Origin: Streptomyces sp. NRRL WC-3618
GTDB taxonomy: Bacteria > Actinomycetota > Actinomycetes > Streptomycetales > Streptomycetaceae
Direction of reading: 5' to 3'
DNA length: 22,797 nucleotides
Assembly: GCF_001280005.1 (NCBI RefSeq)
Contig: NZ_LGDW01000037.1
Coordinates: 1-22,797 of the forward strand
Of the stretch, positions 1-6,836 are shown one piece after another (position 1 is the first letter of the stretch; every line of letters starts with the position of its first letter). The position numbers and the translations under genes are program-made. The notes beneath the pieces were generated by a model. The model had not been told where the DNA came from. It was given only the letters and a program-made list of their open reading frames with translations, and did not search any database.

Positions 1-829
1 ACTCGAAGTTCCCCCACCCGTCCGCCCCGTACTCCACCGTGCCCGGTAATAACACCGGCGCCCTGAACTCGGCCCGGACCAGGGCCGATTGGGGTGTGCC
101 GTGGGCCGCGAGGCAGCGTGCGGCGGTCCACATGCCGTGGGCTATCGCGCGCCGGAAGCCGAAGAGGCGGGCGGTGAGCGGGTGCACGTGGATGGGGTTG
201 CGGTCGCCGGAGGCGGCGCCGTACCGCCGTCCGACGTCCCCGCCGAGCCGCCACGAGGCGACCAGGGGCAGCGCCTCGCGTTCCTCGGCGGACCCGGCGG
301 AGCCCGGCGCGCCGGTGGCCGCCCCGGCGGGAAGGGCACGCCGGTGCCGGGCGAGATACGTGCTCCGCGACTCCCACACCAGCTCCCCGCCCTTGCGCGC
401 CTCCGTCCGTACCGACGCTTCGGTGCCGCGCCGATGGGGCGCCAACTCCTCGACGTGCGCGGAGAGTTCGTACGCACCGTTGGTGGTGAGCAGCCGGTGG
501 CGGGTGATCTCGACCGAGGTGTGGACCAGGCCGAGGAGCGGGAGCGGGAAGGCGCGGTCGGTCATCAGGAGCATGGCCAGGGGGAAGCCGAGGACGTGCG
601 GGTAGGTGATGGGGAGGGAGTCGTCGCCGACGGGGAAGCCGCAGACCCGTTCGTAGGCGGCGAGGCGGGCGAGGTCGACGCGTACGCCGGGCAGCACGAG
701 GCGCGTGCCCGGGAGGTCGGCGTCCGGGCGGGGCCTGTTGAGGGCGGATCTCTTGAGGGGGGAGAGCAGGGCGCCCCGGGCGAGCAGGGGGGTGAGGGAA
801 GGCGTCCGGTCGAGGGTGTGAGCAGGCAT
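1..829 (-). CDS. MaoC-type dehydratase (hot-dog fold), partial at window edge
   Basis: The frame stays open from an ATG at 829 to the window edge, giving about 276 residues with the C-terminus missing. Near residues 208-214 it has GDRNPIH, followed about 20 residues later by AHGM. Together these match the hydratase motif of MaoC/enoyl-CoA hydratase-2 proteins, which hydrate 2-enoyl thioesters or dehydrate 3-hydroxyacyl thioesters. The N-terminal half (roughly residues 30-140) probably forms a degenerate first hot-dog domain, as in double-hot-dog dehydratases. The start is supported by a GGGAG 12 bases upstream, which is slightly far. A perfect palindrome lies about 32 bases upstream. The gene is divergent from an acyl-CoA ligase, which fits fatty-acyl metabolism. 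The exact substrate cannot be read from the sequence. Confidence 0.85.
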   Translation of the reverse strand, partial: MPAHTLDRTPSLTPLLARGALLSPLKRSALNRPRPDADLPGTRLVLPGVRVDLARLAAYERVCGFPVGDDSLPITYPHVLGFPLAMLLMTDRAFPLPLLGLVHTSVEITRHRLLTTNGAYELSAHVEELAPHRRGTEASVRTEARKGGELVWESRSTYLARHRRALPAGAATGAPGSAGSAEEREALPLVASWRLGGDVGRRYGAASGDRNPIHVHPLTARLFGFRRAIAHGMWTAARCLAAHGTPQSALVRAEFRAPVLLPGTVEYGADGWGNFE

Positions 830-860
830 ACGGCTACGCGACTCCCGGCTCGATGGCTTG

Positions 861-876
861 CTTACTCTGGAGTAAG
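861..876. promoter_or_regulatory. Perfect palindrome upstream of the MaoC gene, candidate TetR-type operator
   Basis: Arms CTTACTC and GAGTAAG flank a two-base centre (TG). The site starts about 32 bases upstream of the MaoC-type gene, where an operator would overlap the promoter. A short palindrome of this form resembles TetR-family operators near fatty-acid genes in actinobacteria. The regulator is not in the window, so this is inference. Confidence 0.5.
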
Positions 877-1131
877 GTTACCGGAGGTACGTCACAAGTC
901 GCATGTGAGGCGCACAATCCGGTCGTGACGGACGTGTGAAGAAGGCAGGGGAAGGCGGACAGAGCCGGTGCTCACGTGAAAAACCCTCAGGACAGGGCGA
1001 GATGACGCATCGCCGCCCCGCCTGACAGCTGATCTTGCACACCCCCGCCGCTGCACCGCCCCGGAACCCGCACGAACCCCACACCTGCGAGCCGTACGAT
1101 CCGGTTTCTGAACAGCGGCACCGCCGAAGTC

Positions 1132-1164
1132 GTACATCTGTGGTGAACACCACCAGAGGTGTAC
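1132..1164. repeat. Imperfect inverted repeat upstream of acyl-CoA ligase
   Basis: Arms at 1132-1145 and 1151-1164 match at 12 of 14 positions around a five-base spacer. The repeat ends 36 bases before the chosen GTG start and overlaps an alternative GTG at 1159. It may be an operator or a leader hairpin. Its presence argues against the 1159 start. Confidence 0.45.
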
Positions 1165-1200
1165 ACGCCGGAAGGCCGCCGCACGCCACAGGAGCCGCTC

Positions 1201-3141
1201 GTGTCCTCGTCGTTCCCGTCCTCCCCGCCCTCGCCGCCGGTCGTGACCGCAGTCGGCTACGACGGCGAGCCCCTCCTGGTGGAGCCCGAGATCCGGCGAC
1301 TGGACGGGGTCGTGCGGGAGGTGTCCGTACCGGCGTTCGTCTCGCCCGCGACCTACGGCTCGCTCGCGGACCTCCCCTTCGAGAACGCGGACGAGAATCC
1401 CGAGGCGACGGTCCTCAGCCGCCGTACGCCGGACGGGACCTGGGCGGACGTGACGGCGGCCGAGTTCGCCGAGCAGGTCCTCGCGGTGGCCAAGGGGCTG
1501 ATAGCCGAGGGTCTGATGCCGGGCGACCGGCTGGCCATCATGGCGCGGACGACGTACGAGTGGACGGTCATGGACTTCGCCGCGTGGGCGGCGGGCCTGG
1601 TGACCGTGCCCGTCTACCCGACGTCCTCCGCCTTCCAGACCCGCTGGATCCTCCAGGACTCCGGCGCCGTGGCCCTCGCCACGGAGACCCTCGCCCAGGC
1701 CGCCGCCCTCGGCCCGGAGCGCGACCGCATCCCCGACCTCAAGCACATGTGGGTCTTCGAGAAGGGGCACGTGGAGCGGCTCGCGGAGCTCGGCAGGGAT
1801 GTGCCGGACCAGGAAGTCGCCGTACGGCGTGGGGTGTTGGGCCCCGACACCCTCGCCACGCTCATCTACACCTCCGGCGCGACAGGCCGTCCGAAGGGCT
1901 GCGCGCTCTCGCACGGCAACTTCTTCGCCGAGGTCGACAACGCCATCGAACTTCTCTACCCCGTCTTCCGGGAACGGACGAAGGAGGAGGCGTCGGTACT
2001 GCTGTTCCTGCCGATGTCGCACGTCTTCGGCCGGATGGTGGCCATCGCGTGCATCCGGGCGGGCGTACGGCTGGGCCACGCCCCGAGCCTCAGATCGGAA
2101 GACCTGATGGCGGACCTGGCGGCCTTCAAGCCGACCTGTCTGCTCGCGATCCCCTACATGCTGGAGAAGGTCTTCAACACGGCCCGCGCGAAGGCCGAGA
2201 CGGGTAAGCGGCTCTCGTCCTTCGACCGCGCGGTGGACGTGGCCTGCCGCTACAGCGAGGCGGTGGAGGAGCAGCGGCACGGCAGGGGCAACGGTCCCAG
2301 CCGTGCGCTGCGCACCGCGCGCGGCTTCTACGACCCGCTGGTGTACCGCCGTATCCGCAACGCCATGGGCGGCAAGGTCCGTTACATGATCTGCGGCGGC
2401 TCACCGCTCGGCCGCCGGCTGGCCGGATTCTTCGCCGGGGCGGGCATCGAGATCTACGAGGGGTACGGCCTCACCGAGTCCACCGGCGCGGCCACGGTCA
2501 CGCCGCCGCTCAAACCCCGGGTGGGGACGGTGGGTTGGCCCCTGCCGGGCACCCGTGTCCGGATCGCCACCGACGGTGAGGTGGAGCTGTCGGGCGGGCA
2601 GATACTGCGCGGCTACTGGGACCCCGGCGCGGGCGGTGTCGTCCCGGCGGCACCGGACGGCTGGCTGGCGACCGGTGACATCGGCTCCCTCGACGAGGAG
2701 GGCTACCTCACGATCACCGGCCGGAAGAAGGAGATCCTGATCACGGCCGGCGGCAAGAGCGTGGCCCCGGCGCCCCTGGAGAACTGGCTGCGGGCCCACC
2801 CCCTGATCTCCCAGGCGGTGGTCCTGGGCGACGGCCGCCCCTACGTCGCGGCCCTGATCACCCTCGACGCCCCCGGCCTCACCCACTGGCGCCAGATGCA
2901 GGGCAAGCACCCGGTACCGGCCGAACTCCTCATGGACGACGCCGACTTGAGGGCGGTCATCCAACGGGCGGTGGAGGAGGCCAACAAACTCGTCTCCCGC
3001 CCGGAGTCCATCCGCCGCTTCACCATCCTCCCCGTCGACTTCACGGAGGAGGCGGGACATCTGACACCGTCGATGAAGCTGCGGCGATTCGAGATCATGC
3101 GGGACTTCGCGACGGAGGTGGAGGGGCTGTACGAGCGCTGA
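1201..3141 (+). CDS. Long-chain acyl-CoA ligase (AMP-forming), FadD15-like
   Basis: This 646-residue enzyme should activate fatty acids to acyl-CoA through an acyl-adenylate, using ATP and CoA, in the cytosol. The ANL-superfamily motifs appear in order. They are the phosphate-binding loop LIYTSGATGRPKG (221-233), GYGLTEST (421-428), GWLATGDIG (487-495), GRKKEI (507-512) and the C-terminal catalytic lysine in PSMKLRR (K626). Length and motif spacing match the bacterial long-chain FadD15/FAA1-like group. I chose GTG at 1201 because AGGAG sits six bases upstream; the longer frame from 1159 begins inside an inverted repeat. It is divergent from the MaoC-type gene and convergent with the LysR gene. 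Chain-length specificity is not deducible. Confidence 0.93.
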   Translation: MSSSFPSSPPSPPVVTAVGYDGEPLLVEPEIRRLDGVVREVSVPAFVSPATYGSLADLPFENADENPEATVLSRRTPDGTWADVTAAEFAEQVLAVAKGLIAEGLMPGDRLAIMARTTYEWTVMDFAAWAAGLVTVPVYPTSSAFQTRWILQDSGAVALATETLAQAAALGPERDRIPDLKHMWVFEKGHVERLAELGRDVPDQEVAVRRGVLGPDTLATLIYTSGATGRPKGCALSHGNFFAEVDNAIELLYPVFRERTKEEASVLLFLPMSHVFGRMVAIACIRAGVRLGHAPSLRSEDLMADLAAFKPTCLLAIPYMLEKVFNTARAKAETGKRLSSFDRAVDVACRYSEAVEEQRHGRGNGPSRALRTARGFYDPLVYRRIRNAMGGKVRYMICGGSPLGRRLAGFFAGAGIEIYEGYGLTESTGAATVTPPLKPRVGTVGWPLPGTRVRIATDGEVELSGGQILRGYWDPGAGGVVPAAPDGWLATGDIGSLDEEGYLTITGRKKEILITAGGKSVAPAPLENWLRAHPLISQAVVLGDGRPYVAALITLDAPGLTHWRQMQGKHPVPAELLMDDADLRAVIQRAVEEANKLVSRPESIRRFTILPVDFTEEAGHLTPSMKLRRFEIMRDFATEVEGLYER

Positions 3142-3170
3142 GGAGCGCCGACGAACGCTGACAGTGGTAA

Positions 3171-3221
3171 CCCCGGTGGTCGTCCGGAGGTCGTCCGCAC
3201 GTCTTCCGCTGGTCACCGGGG
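3171..3221. terminator. Weak hairpin between convergent fadD and lysR
   Basis: CCCCGGTG (3171-3178) and CACCGGGG (3214-3221) can pair across a 35-base loop. The second arm overlaps the LysR stop codon. The site lies between convergent genes, as a bidirectional terminator would, but the long loop and lack of a U-run make this weak. Confidence 0.25.
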
Positions 3222-4115
3222 CGGGCGGCAACCAGGGCTTTCGGCGACCGTATCCGCGAACACCCGCGCGCTCGGACTGAGCGCGTCCCAGCGCCGTACA
3301 GCCCACCCCACCGCCAACGGCCGTAGCGCGGGCAGCGGGACGAGCCGGACCGGTCCGTCGGTGCCGGGCACCGGGAGGTCGGGGACGGCGGGGACGATGG
3401 CGTACCCGAGCCCCAACTCGGCCAGCAGCAGCGCCGTGTCCCAGTCGGCGACACTCGTGTCGAACGCCGGCCGCGCCCCCACCTCCGCGAACGCCGTGTC
3501 CAACTGCGCGGCGGACGTGGAGTTCGGCGGCAGTCGAATCAACCGCAGGTCGCGCAGATCGTCGACTTCGGCGTACGCCCGCCGCGCAAGAGGATCATCG
3601 GCGCGTACGGCGAGTACCCACGGCAGCTCCATCACCACCCGCTGCTCGATGCCCCGCACCGGCGCCCCGACAGTGATCCACGCGAGATCCAGGTCGCTGT
3701 CGGCGAGCGCGGCGAAACACCCTCGACTGGAGTTCTCCGTACGGAACTCCAGGCTGACGTTGGGGTGTTGGCGCCGGAAGGCGACAACCGCCTCCGCCAT
3801 GAAGTGCCGCACGGTGGTGGCACCGGTGGCGATCCGCACCGAGCCGGTCTCACCGTCGGCAAGATCCCTGAGCTGCCGCAGCGCGAGATCCAGCCCGGCG
3901 ATGCCCTCCGCGGCGGCGGACTGCAACACGCGCCCGGCCTCGGTCGGTACGACACCCCGCGCGTGCCGTTCCAGCAGGGCGAAGCCCGTCTCCCGCTCCA
4001 GCCGCCGCACATGCTGACTCACCGCCGACTGGGTGCACGCGAGGTCACGGGCGACCGCGCTCAGGCTCCCGGCCCGGCATACGGCGACGAAGACACGCAG
4101 GTCGTCCAGGGTCAC
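3213..4115 (-). CDS. LysR-family transcriptional regulator
   Basis: The product is about 300 residues, the usual LysR length. An N-terminal winged helix-turn-helix (about residues 3-62) contains LRVFVAVCRAGSLSAVARDL followed by TQSAVSQHVRRLE. A periplasmic-binding-protein-like effector domain follows (about 80-285). I prefer GTG at 4115, giving VTLDDLRVF as the usual family beginning. A TTG at 4148 would add 11 residues but runs through an inverted repeat that looks like an operator. The gene is divergent from the DUF6817-like gene, which is the likeliest target because LysR regulators commonly control a divergent neighbour. The effector is unknown. Confidence 0.9.
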   Translation of the reverse strand: MTLDDLRVFVAVCRAGSLSAVARDLACTQSAVSQHVRRLERETGFALLERHARGVVPTEAGRVLQSAAAEGIAGLDLALRQLRDLADGETGSVRIATGATTVRHFMAEAVVAFRRQHPNVSLEFRTENSSRGCFAALADSDLDLAWITVGAPVRGIEQRVVMELPWVLAVRADDPLARRAYAEVDDLRDLRLIRLPPNSTSAAQLDTAFAEVGARPAFDTSVADWDTALLLAELGLGYAIVPAVPDLPVPGTDGPVRLVPLPALRPLAVGWAVRRWDALSPSARVFADTVAESPGCRPPR

Positions 4116-4120
4116 AACAC

Positions 4121-4136
4121 CCAAGCTAACACTTGG
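4121..4136. promoter_or_regulatory. Inverted repeat at lysR start, candidate LysR binding site
   Basis: CCAAG and CTTGG are separated by six bases, immediately upstream of the GTG start of the regulator. LysR proteins typically bind interrupted dyads beside their own gene and repress themselves while activating a divergent gene. The 150 bases up to the DUF6817-like gene hold a possible plus-strand -35 (TTGACT, 4159-4164) with a poor -10. Confidence 0.4.
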
Positions 4137-4298
4137 AGTTGGTGACAAAAACTTAGGATTGACTGGCTACGGACGAGTACGTCACGATCAGCGCAGGGCC
4201 CAGGCGGCAACCCGTCCCGCGCCCCCGCCGGGGTCCGGACCACAGGGTGGGGAGCGGACGGGTGCCGACCTTTCGCGCACCGAGAGGACACCACCCCC

Positions 4299-4889
4299 AT
4301 GTCCGCTTCCCCTCCCTCTCCCCCTACCGTCGTGCCGTCCACGGCAGCCCAAACTGTGGGATTCCTGCGGCAGTTGGGCGCCGAACAGATAGCGCACCCC
4401 GGCGGTACCCTGCTCGCCCACCTCTGCCGGGTCTACCGTCTGCTCGCCGCCTGGGACGCCCGGCCGGCCCTCCGCCTGGCGGGCCTCTGCCACGCCGCCT
4501 ACGGCACCGACGGCTTCCCCACCGCCCTGCTCTCCCTCGATCGTCGCACCGAACTGGCACGGGTGATCGGCCCGGAGGCGGAGGAGATCGTCCACGTCTA
4601 CGCCGCCATGAACCGCAGGGCCACCTATCCGGGCCTGGCCGCCCCCAACGCCCCGTTCTACGACCGCTTCACCGGCGGCGCCCGGGCCGTGAACCGGAGC
4701 CTGCGCGAGGATCTCGCCGAACTGACGGCCGCGAACGAACTCGACCTGGCCCGGGTGAACCCGGTGTTCCGCGAACAGTGGGGCCCGGACCTCCTCGCCC
4801 TGTTCGCCGGCTTCCGGCCCCTGCTGAGCGGACAGGCGTGGGAGGAGGCGGGGACGTTGCTGGGCGCGGGCGGGTATCCCGAGAAGTAG
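4299..4889 (+). CDS. DUF6817-like protein (HD-type helical fold suspected)
   Basis: This is a 196-residue soluble protein with no signal peptide. The recognisable core is a histidine-rich helical stretch with HP (33), HL (41) and LAGLCHAAYGTDGF (62-73, H65). It matches what I remember of DUF6817 proteins, where spaced histidines suggest a metal-dependent HD-like domain. Later parts (RATYPGLAAPN, NPVFREQWGPDLLALFAGF) fit the same family but give no function. A GAGAGGA ten bases before the ATG supports the start. It is divergent from the LysR gene, so it may be that regulator's target. Directly after its stop a 21-bp direct repeat begins a region of gene debris. No reaction should be assigned. 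Confidence 0.7.
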   Translation: MSASPPSPPTVVPSTAAQTVGFLRQLGAEQIAHPGGTLLAHLCRVYRLLAAWDARPALRLAGLCHAAYGTDGFPTALLSLDRRTELARVIGPEAEEIVHVYAAMNRRATYPGLAAPNAPFYDRFTGGARAVNRSLREDLAELTAANELDLARVNPVFREQWGPDLLALFAGFRPLLSGQAWEEAGTLLGAGGYPEK

Positions 4890-4893
4890 GGGG
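4873..4893 (+). repeat. Left copy of 21-bp direct repeat bracketing the scar
   Basis: The pattern GGTATYYYGAGAAGTAGG plus GGG covers the last codons and stop of the DUF6817-like gene. The second copy is at 5306-5326. The copies differ only at three adjacent positions (CCC here, TTT there). Confidence 0.75.
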
Positions 4894-4926
4894 GTCTCTG
4901 CAGATCCATTGGCGACGGAGCCGTTC

Positions 4927-4984
4927 CCGCCAAGACGTGCCTCGCACGTCGTAGCGCCTCGTCCACGTCGAATTGCTTGCGGCC
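4927..4984 (-). pseudogene. Possible N-terminal remnant of a TetR regulator
   Basis: On the minus strand this short stretch reads GRKQFDVDEALRRARHVLAG. That resembles the start of TetR regulators (RQFDVDEALxxAxxVFW), which begin just before the helix-turn-helix. The similarity then ends and nothing resembling the rest of a TetR protein follows. The match is about 20 residues, so it could be chance. Its position among other fragments supports decay. Confidence 0.35.
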
Positions 4985-4985
4985 T

Positions 4986-5124
4986 GAATGTCGCCCAGGC
5001 GATGCGACTGGCGGCCGACGACGTCACGGGGGTCGTCCTCGACGACTGCGGCCACTATCCGGCCGAGGAGCAGCCGGCGCGGTTTGTCGAGATCCTGGAG
5101 GACTTCCTCGCGGCCAACCGGTAG
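4986..5124 (+). pseudogene. C-terminal fragment of an alpha/beta hydrolase
   Basis: The frame ending at the TAG (5122-5124) reads LNVAQAMRLAADDVTG, then VVLDDCGHYPAEEQPARFVE and ILEDFLAANR. This is the C-terminal end of an alpha/beta-hydrolase (epoxide hydrolase/dehalogenase type), including the catalytic histidine in the GHYPAEEQP loop. The nucleophile and the rest of the fold, about 240 residues, are absent. An ATG at 4909 opens the frame, but residues before the match look unrelated. It is therefore a truncated remnant. Confidence 0.65.
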
Positions 5125-5250
5125 CAGCAACGCCACACGGCTGAACTCCGCGAACGACAGGCTGAGCTTCCCAAACTCCGCTACGTCGTCGAGCAGGCCT
5201 TCGCCCTCCTCCACCAGTTCAAACGCCTCGCCATCCGATGGGAACGACGG
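5125..5250 (+). pseudogene. C-terminal remnant of an IS5-family-like transposase
   Basis: In the same frame, directly after the hydrolase stop and without a start codon, the translation contains ELPKLRYVVEQ followed by AFALLHQFKRLAIRWERR. This matches the end of IS5-type DDE transposases (VVERTFAWLxxFRRLxxRWER). Similarity stops at 5250, and the usual final segment is replaced by unrelated sequence until a TAG at 5302. I see no inverted-repeat ends or catalytic residues, so this is only a trace of an old insertion. Confidence 0.65.
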
Positions 5251-5305
5251 GCGGCCGGATTTGCCGGTTTCGTAGTGTTCGCGGTGGCTGATGGCGAGAC
5301 GTAGC

Positions 5306-5326
5306 GGTATTTTGAGAAGTAGGGGG
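5306..5326 (+). repeat. Right copy of 21-bp direct repeat bracketing the scar
   Basis: It matches 4873-4893 at 18 of 21 positions. In frame it encodes RYFEK-stop, echoing the YPEK-stop end of the DUF6817-like gene. The preceding sequence includes GFAGF, similar to LFAGF in that gene. It may be the tail of a decayed second copy of the gene. Confidence 0.6.
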
Positions 5327-5454
5327 TTGTGCGCCGGACGGAGTACGGTGGCAGTACCGAGCGCACCTCGCACGCCGTCATCCGTTTCGGCGTCGCCCTC
5401 GGGGCACGGCAATGCCGGAGCGCATCGCGCCCGGTCGGAAATGAGCCGCCCCAC

Positions 5455-6597
5455 ATGAGCCTGATGACTCTCGGAGTACTCGCCTCCTCGCTCAAGGAGA
5501 ACGAGTTCCGCCTGCCCCTGCACCCCCGCCACCTCGAGCGGATCTCCCCGGACCTGCGCGAGAAGATCTACCTCGAACAGGGCTACGGCGAGCGCTTCGG
5601 CGTCCCCGACGACGCACTGCGCCCCCTCGTGGCCGGCCTGCGCTCCCGTGAGCAGCTCATCGCCGAGTGCGACGTCATGCTGCTGCCCAAGCCGACGCAC
5701 GACGACGTCGCCGAGTTGCGCGAGGGCCAGGTGCTGTGGGGCTGGCCGCACTGCGTGCAGGACGAGAAGATGACGCAGCTCGCCATCGACCGGCGGCTGA
5801 CCCTGATCGCCTGGGAGGCCATGAACCACTGGACCTCCACGGGCGCATTCAGTGTCCATGTGTTCCACAAGAACAACGAGCTCGCGGGCTACTGCTCGGT
5901 GCTGCACGCCCTCCAGCTCGGCGGTCTGACCGGCCACTACGGGCGCCGCCTGCGCGCGGTGGTCATAAGTTTCGGTGCCACGGCGCGTGGAGCGGTCACG
6001 GGCCTGGGCGCCATGGGGGTCACCGACGTCACGGTGCTCACCCAGCGTGCCGCGGCGGCGGTGGCCTCGCCGATGCCCTCGGTGGTGATGGCCCACTTCG
6101 AGGAGCAGGAGGACGATCCCTCGCGCCTGCGCGCGGTCACCGCTGCCGGTTCCATGCCGATGGCGGAGTACCTGGCCGGGTTCGACGTCATCGTCAACTG
6201 CATCCTGCAGGACACCGACGCGCCGCTCACGTTCGTCAACGACGAGGAACTCGCCCTGTTCCGGCCGGGCACCTTCTTCGTCGACGTAGCGTGCGACGAG
6301 GGCATGGGCTTCACCTTCGCCCGCCCGACCACCTTCGGCGCGCCCATGCACACGGTGGGGCCGGGCTGCCACTACTACGGGGTCGACCACAGCCCGTCCC
6401 ACCTGTGGAACTCCGCCACCTGGGAAATCAGCGAGGCGCTCCTGCCCTACCTGCGCAAGGTCATGAGCGGTCCGGCGGCATGGGACGCCGACGTCACGGT
6501 CAGAAAGGCCATCGAGATCCGCGACGGCGTCGTCCAGAACCCGAAGATCCTCTCCTTCCAGCACCGGACGGCCACCTACCCGCACGCGCCCGTTTAG
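5455..6597 (+). CDS. Alanine dehydrogenase / N5-(carboxyethyl)ornithine synthase-like oxidoreductase
   Basis: The product is 380 residues and cytosolic. It has the AlaDH/PNT arrangement. The N-terminal domain begins MTLGVLASSLKENEFRLPLH, the usual start with a conserved lysine and arginine. It continues through LLPKPTHDDVAELREGQVLW. A Rossmann domain follows with SFGATARGAVTGLGAMG (172-188). Such enzymes reductively aminate keto acids or oxidise amino acids with NAD(P). Streptomyces homologues are variously annotated as alanine dehydrogenase or N5-(carboxyethyl)ornithine synthase, and I cannot choose. ATG at 5455 (MSLMTLGVL) is preferred, with ATG 5464 as alternative. The open frame extends to 5329 but that part is unlike the family. 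The stop codon TAG is completed by the adjoining MITE. Confidence 0.82.
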   Translation: MSLMTLGVLASSLKENEFRLPLHPRHLERISPDLREKIYLEQGYGERFGVPDDALRPLVAGLRSREQLIAECDVMLLPKPTHDDVAELREGQVLWGWPHCVQDEKMTQLAIDRRLTLIAWEAMNHWTSTGAFSVHVFHKNNELAGYCSVLHALQLGGLTGHYGRRLRAVVISFGATARGAVTGLGAMGVTDVTVLTQRAAAAVASPMPSVVMAHFEEQEDDPSRLRAVTAAGSMPMAEYLAGFDVIVNCILQDTDAPLTFVNDEELALFRPGTFFVDVACDEGMGFTFARPTTFGAPMHTVGPGCHYYGVDHSPSHLWNSATWEISEALLPYLRKVMSGPAAWDADVTVRKAIEIRDGVVQNPKILSFQHRTATYPHAPV

Positions 6598-6836
6598 GGC
6601 CTGTCCGGCGGATCATGCCGGAGACGCGGGGCATGGCACGCCCTCCCCCAGAGGGGGGACCCCCAGCCGCGTTGTCGTCGGTTGCCGACTCCCCCACTCT
6701 CGACTGCGCTCGACCGGGGGACCCCCATCGCGTCGACGCCCTCCTCCGCCTTGCAGTTGGACGCACCATGCCCCGCTCACGTGCGCTGATGAGGCACTGC
6801 GGCTTCCCTCCGACCTGATCCGCCGGACAGGCCCTA
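6595..6836. mobile_element. MITE-like element with perfect terminal inverted repeats
   Basis: A 21-bp sequence at 6595-6615 is perfectly inverted at 6816-6836. With two mismatches the ends extend to 29 bp (6595-6623 and 6808-6836). The outermost TA on each side is best read as a target-site duplication, leaving an element of 238 bp (6597-6834). It has no transposase gene. Its interior contains C/G-rich palindromic segments (for example around 6650-6665 and 6712-6728). A TA duplication and ends beginning GGGCCTGTCC suggest mobilisation by an IS5-family-type transposase, which is inference. It lies exactly between two convergent genes and could also act as a bidirectional terminator. Confidence 0.85.

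Larger units (their letters stand above)
830..1200. other. Divergent intergenic region, MaoC / FadD
   Basis: This 371-base region separates two divergent genes. It contains the palindrome at 861-876, a looser inverted pair TCACA/TGTGA (892-896 and 904-908), and an imperfect 14-base inverted repeat close to the ligase start. It must hold two promoters, but I could not assign convincing -35/-10 boxes. I see no coding evidence: the open frames here have no recognisable protein and are shadows. Confidence 0.5.

Noticed and set aside
89..928. 279-codon plus-strand frame at the window start
   Set aside because: It is the shadow of the minus-strand MaoC-type gene, whose translation shows the GDRNPIH and AHGM motifs.
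892..2280. 462-codon minus-strand frame opposite the acyl-CoA ligase
   Set aside because: The composition is Arg/Gly/Val/His-rich and there are no motifs. The plus strand holds the full set of adenylation motifs.
4669..6585. 638-codon minus-strand frame opposite the dehydrogenase
   Set aside because: It crosses the DUF6817 end, the scar and the dehydrogenase with no recognisable domain. The plus-strand AlaDH/PNT motifs explain the coding signal.
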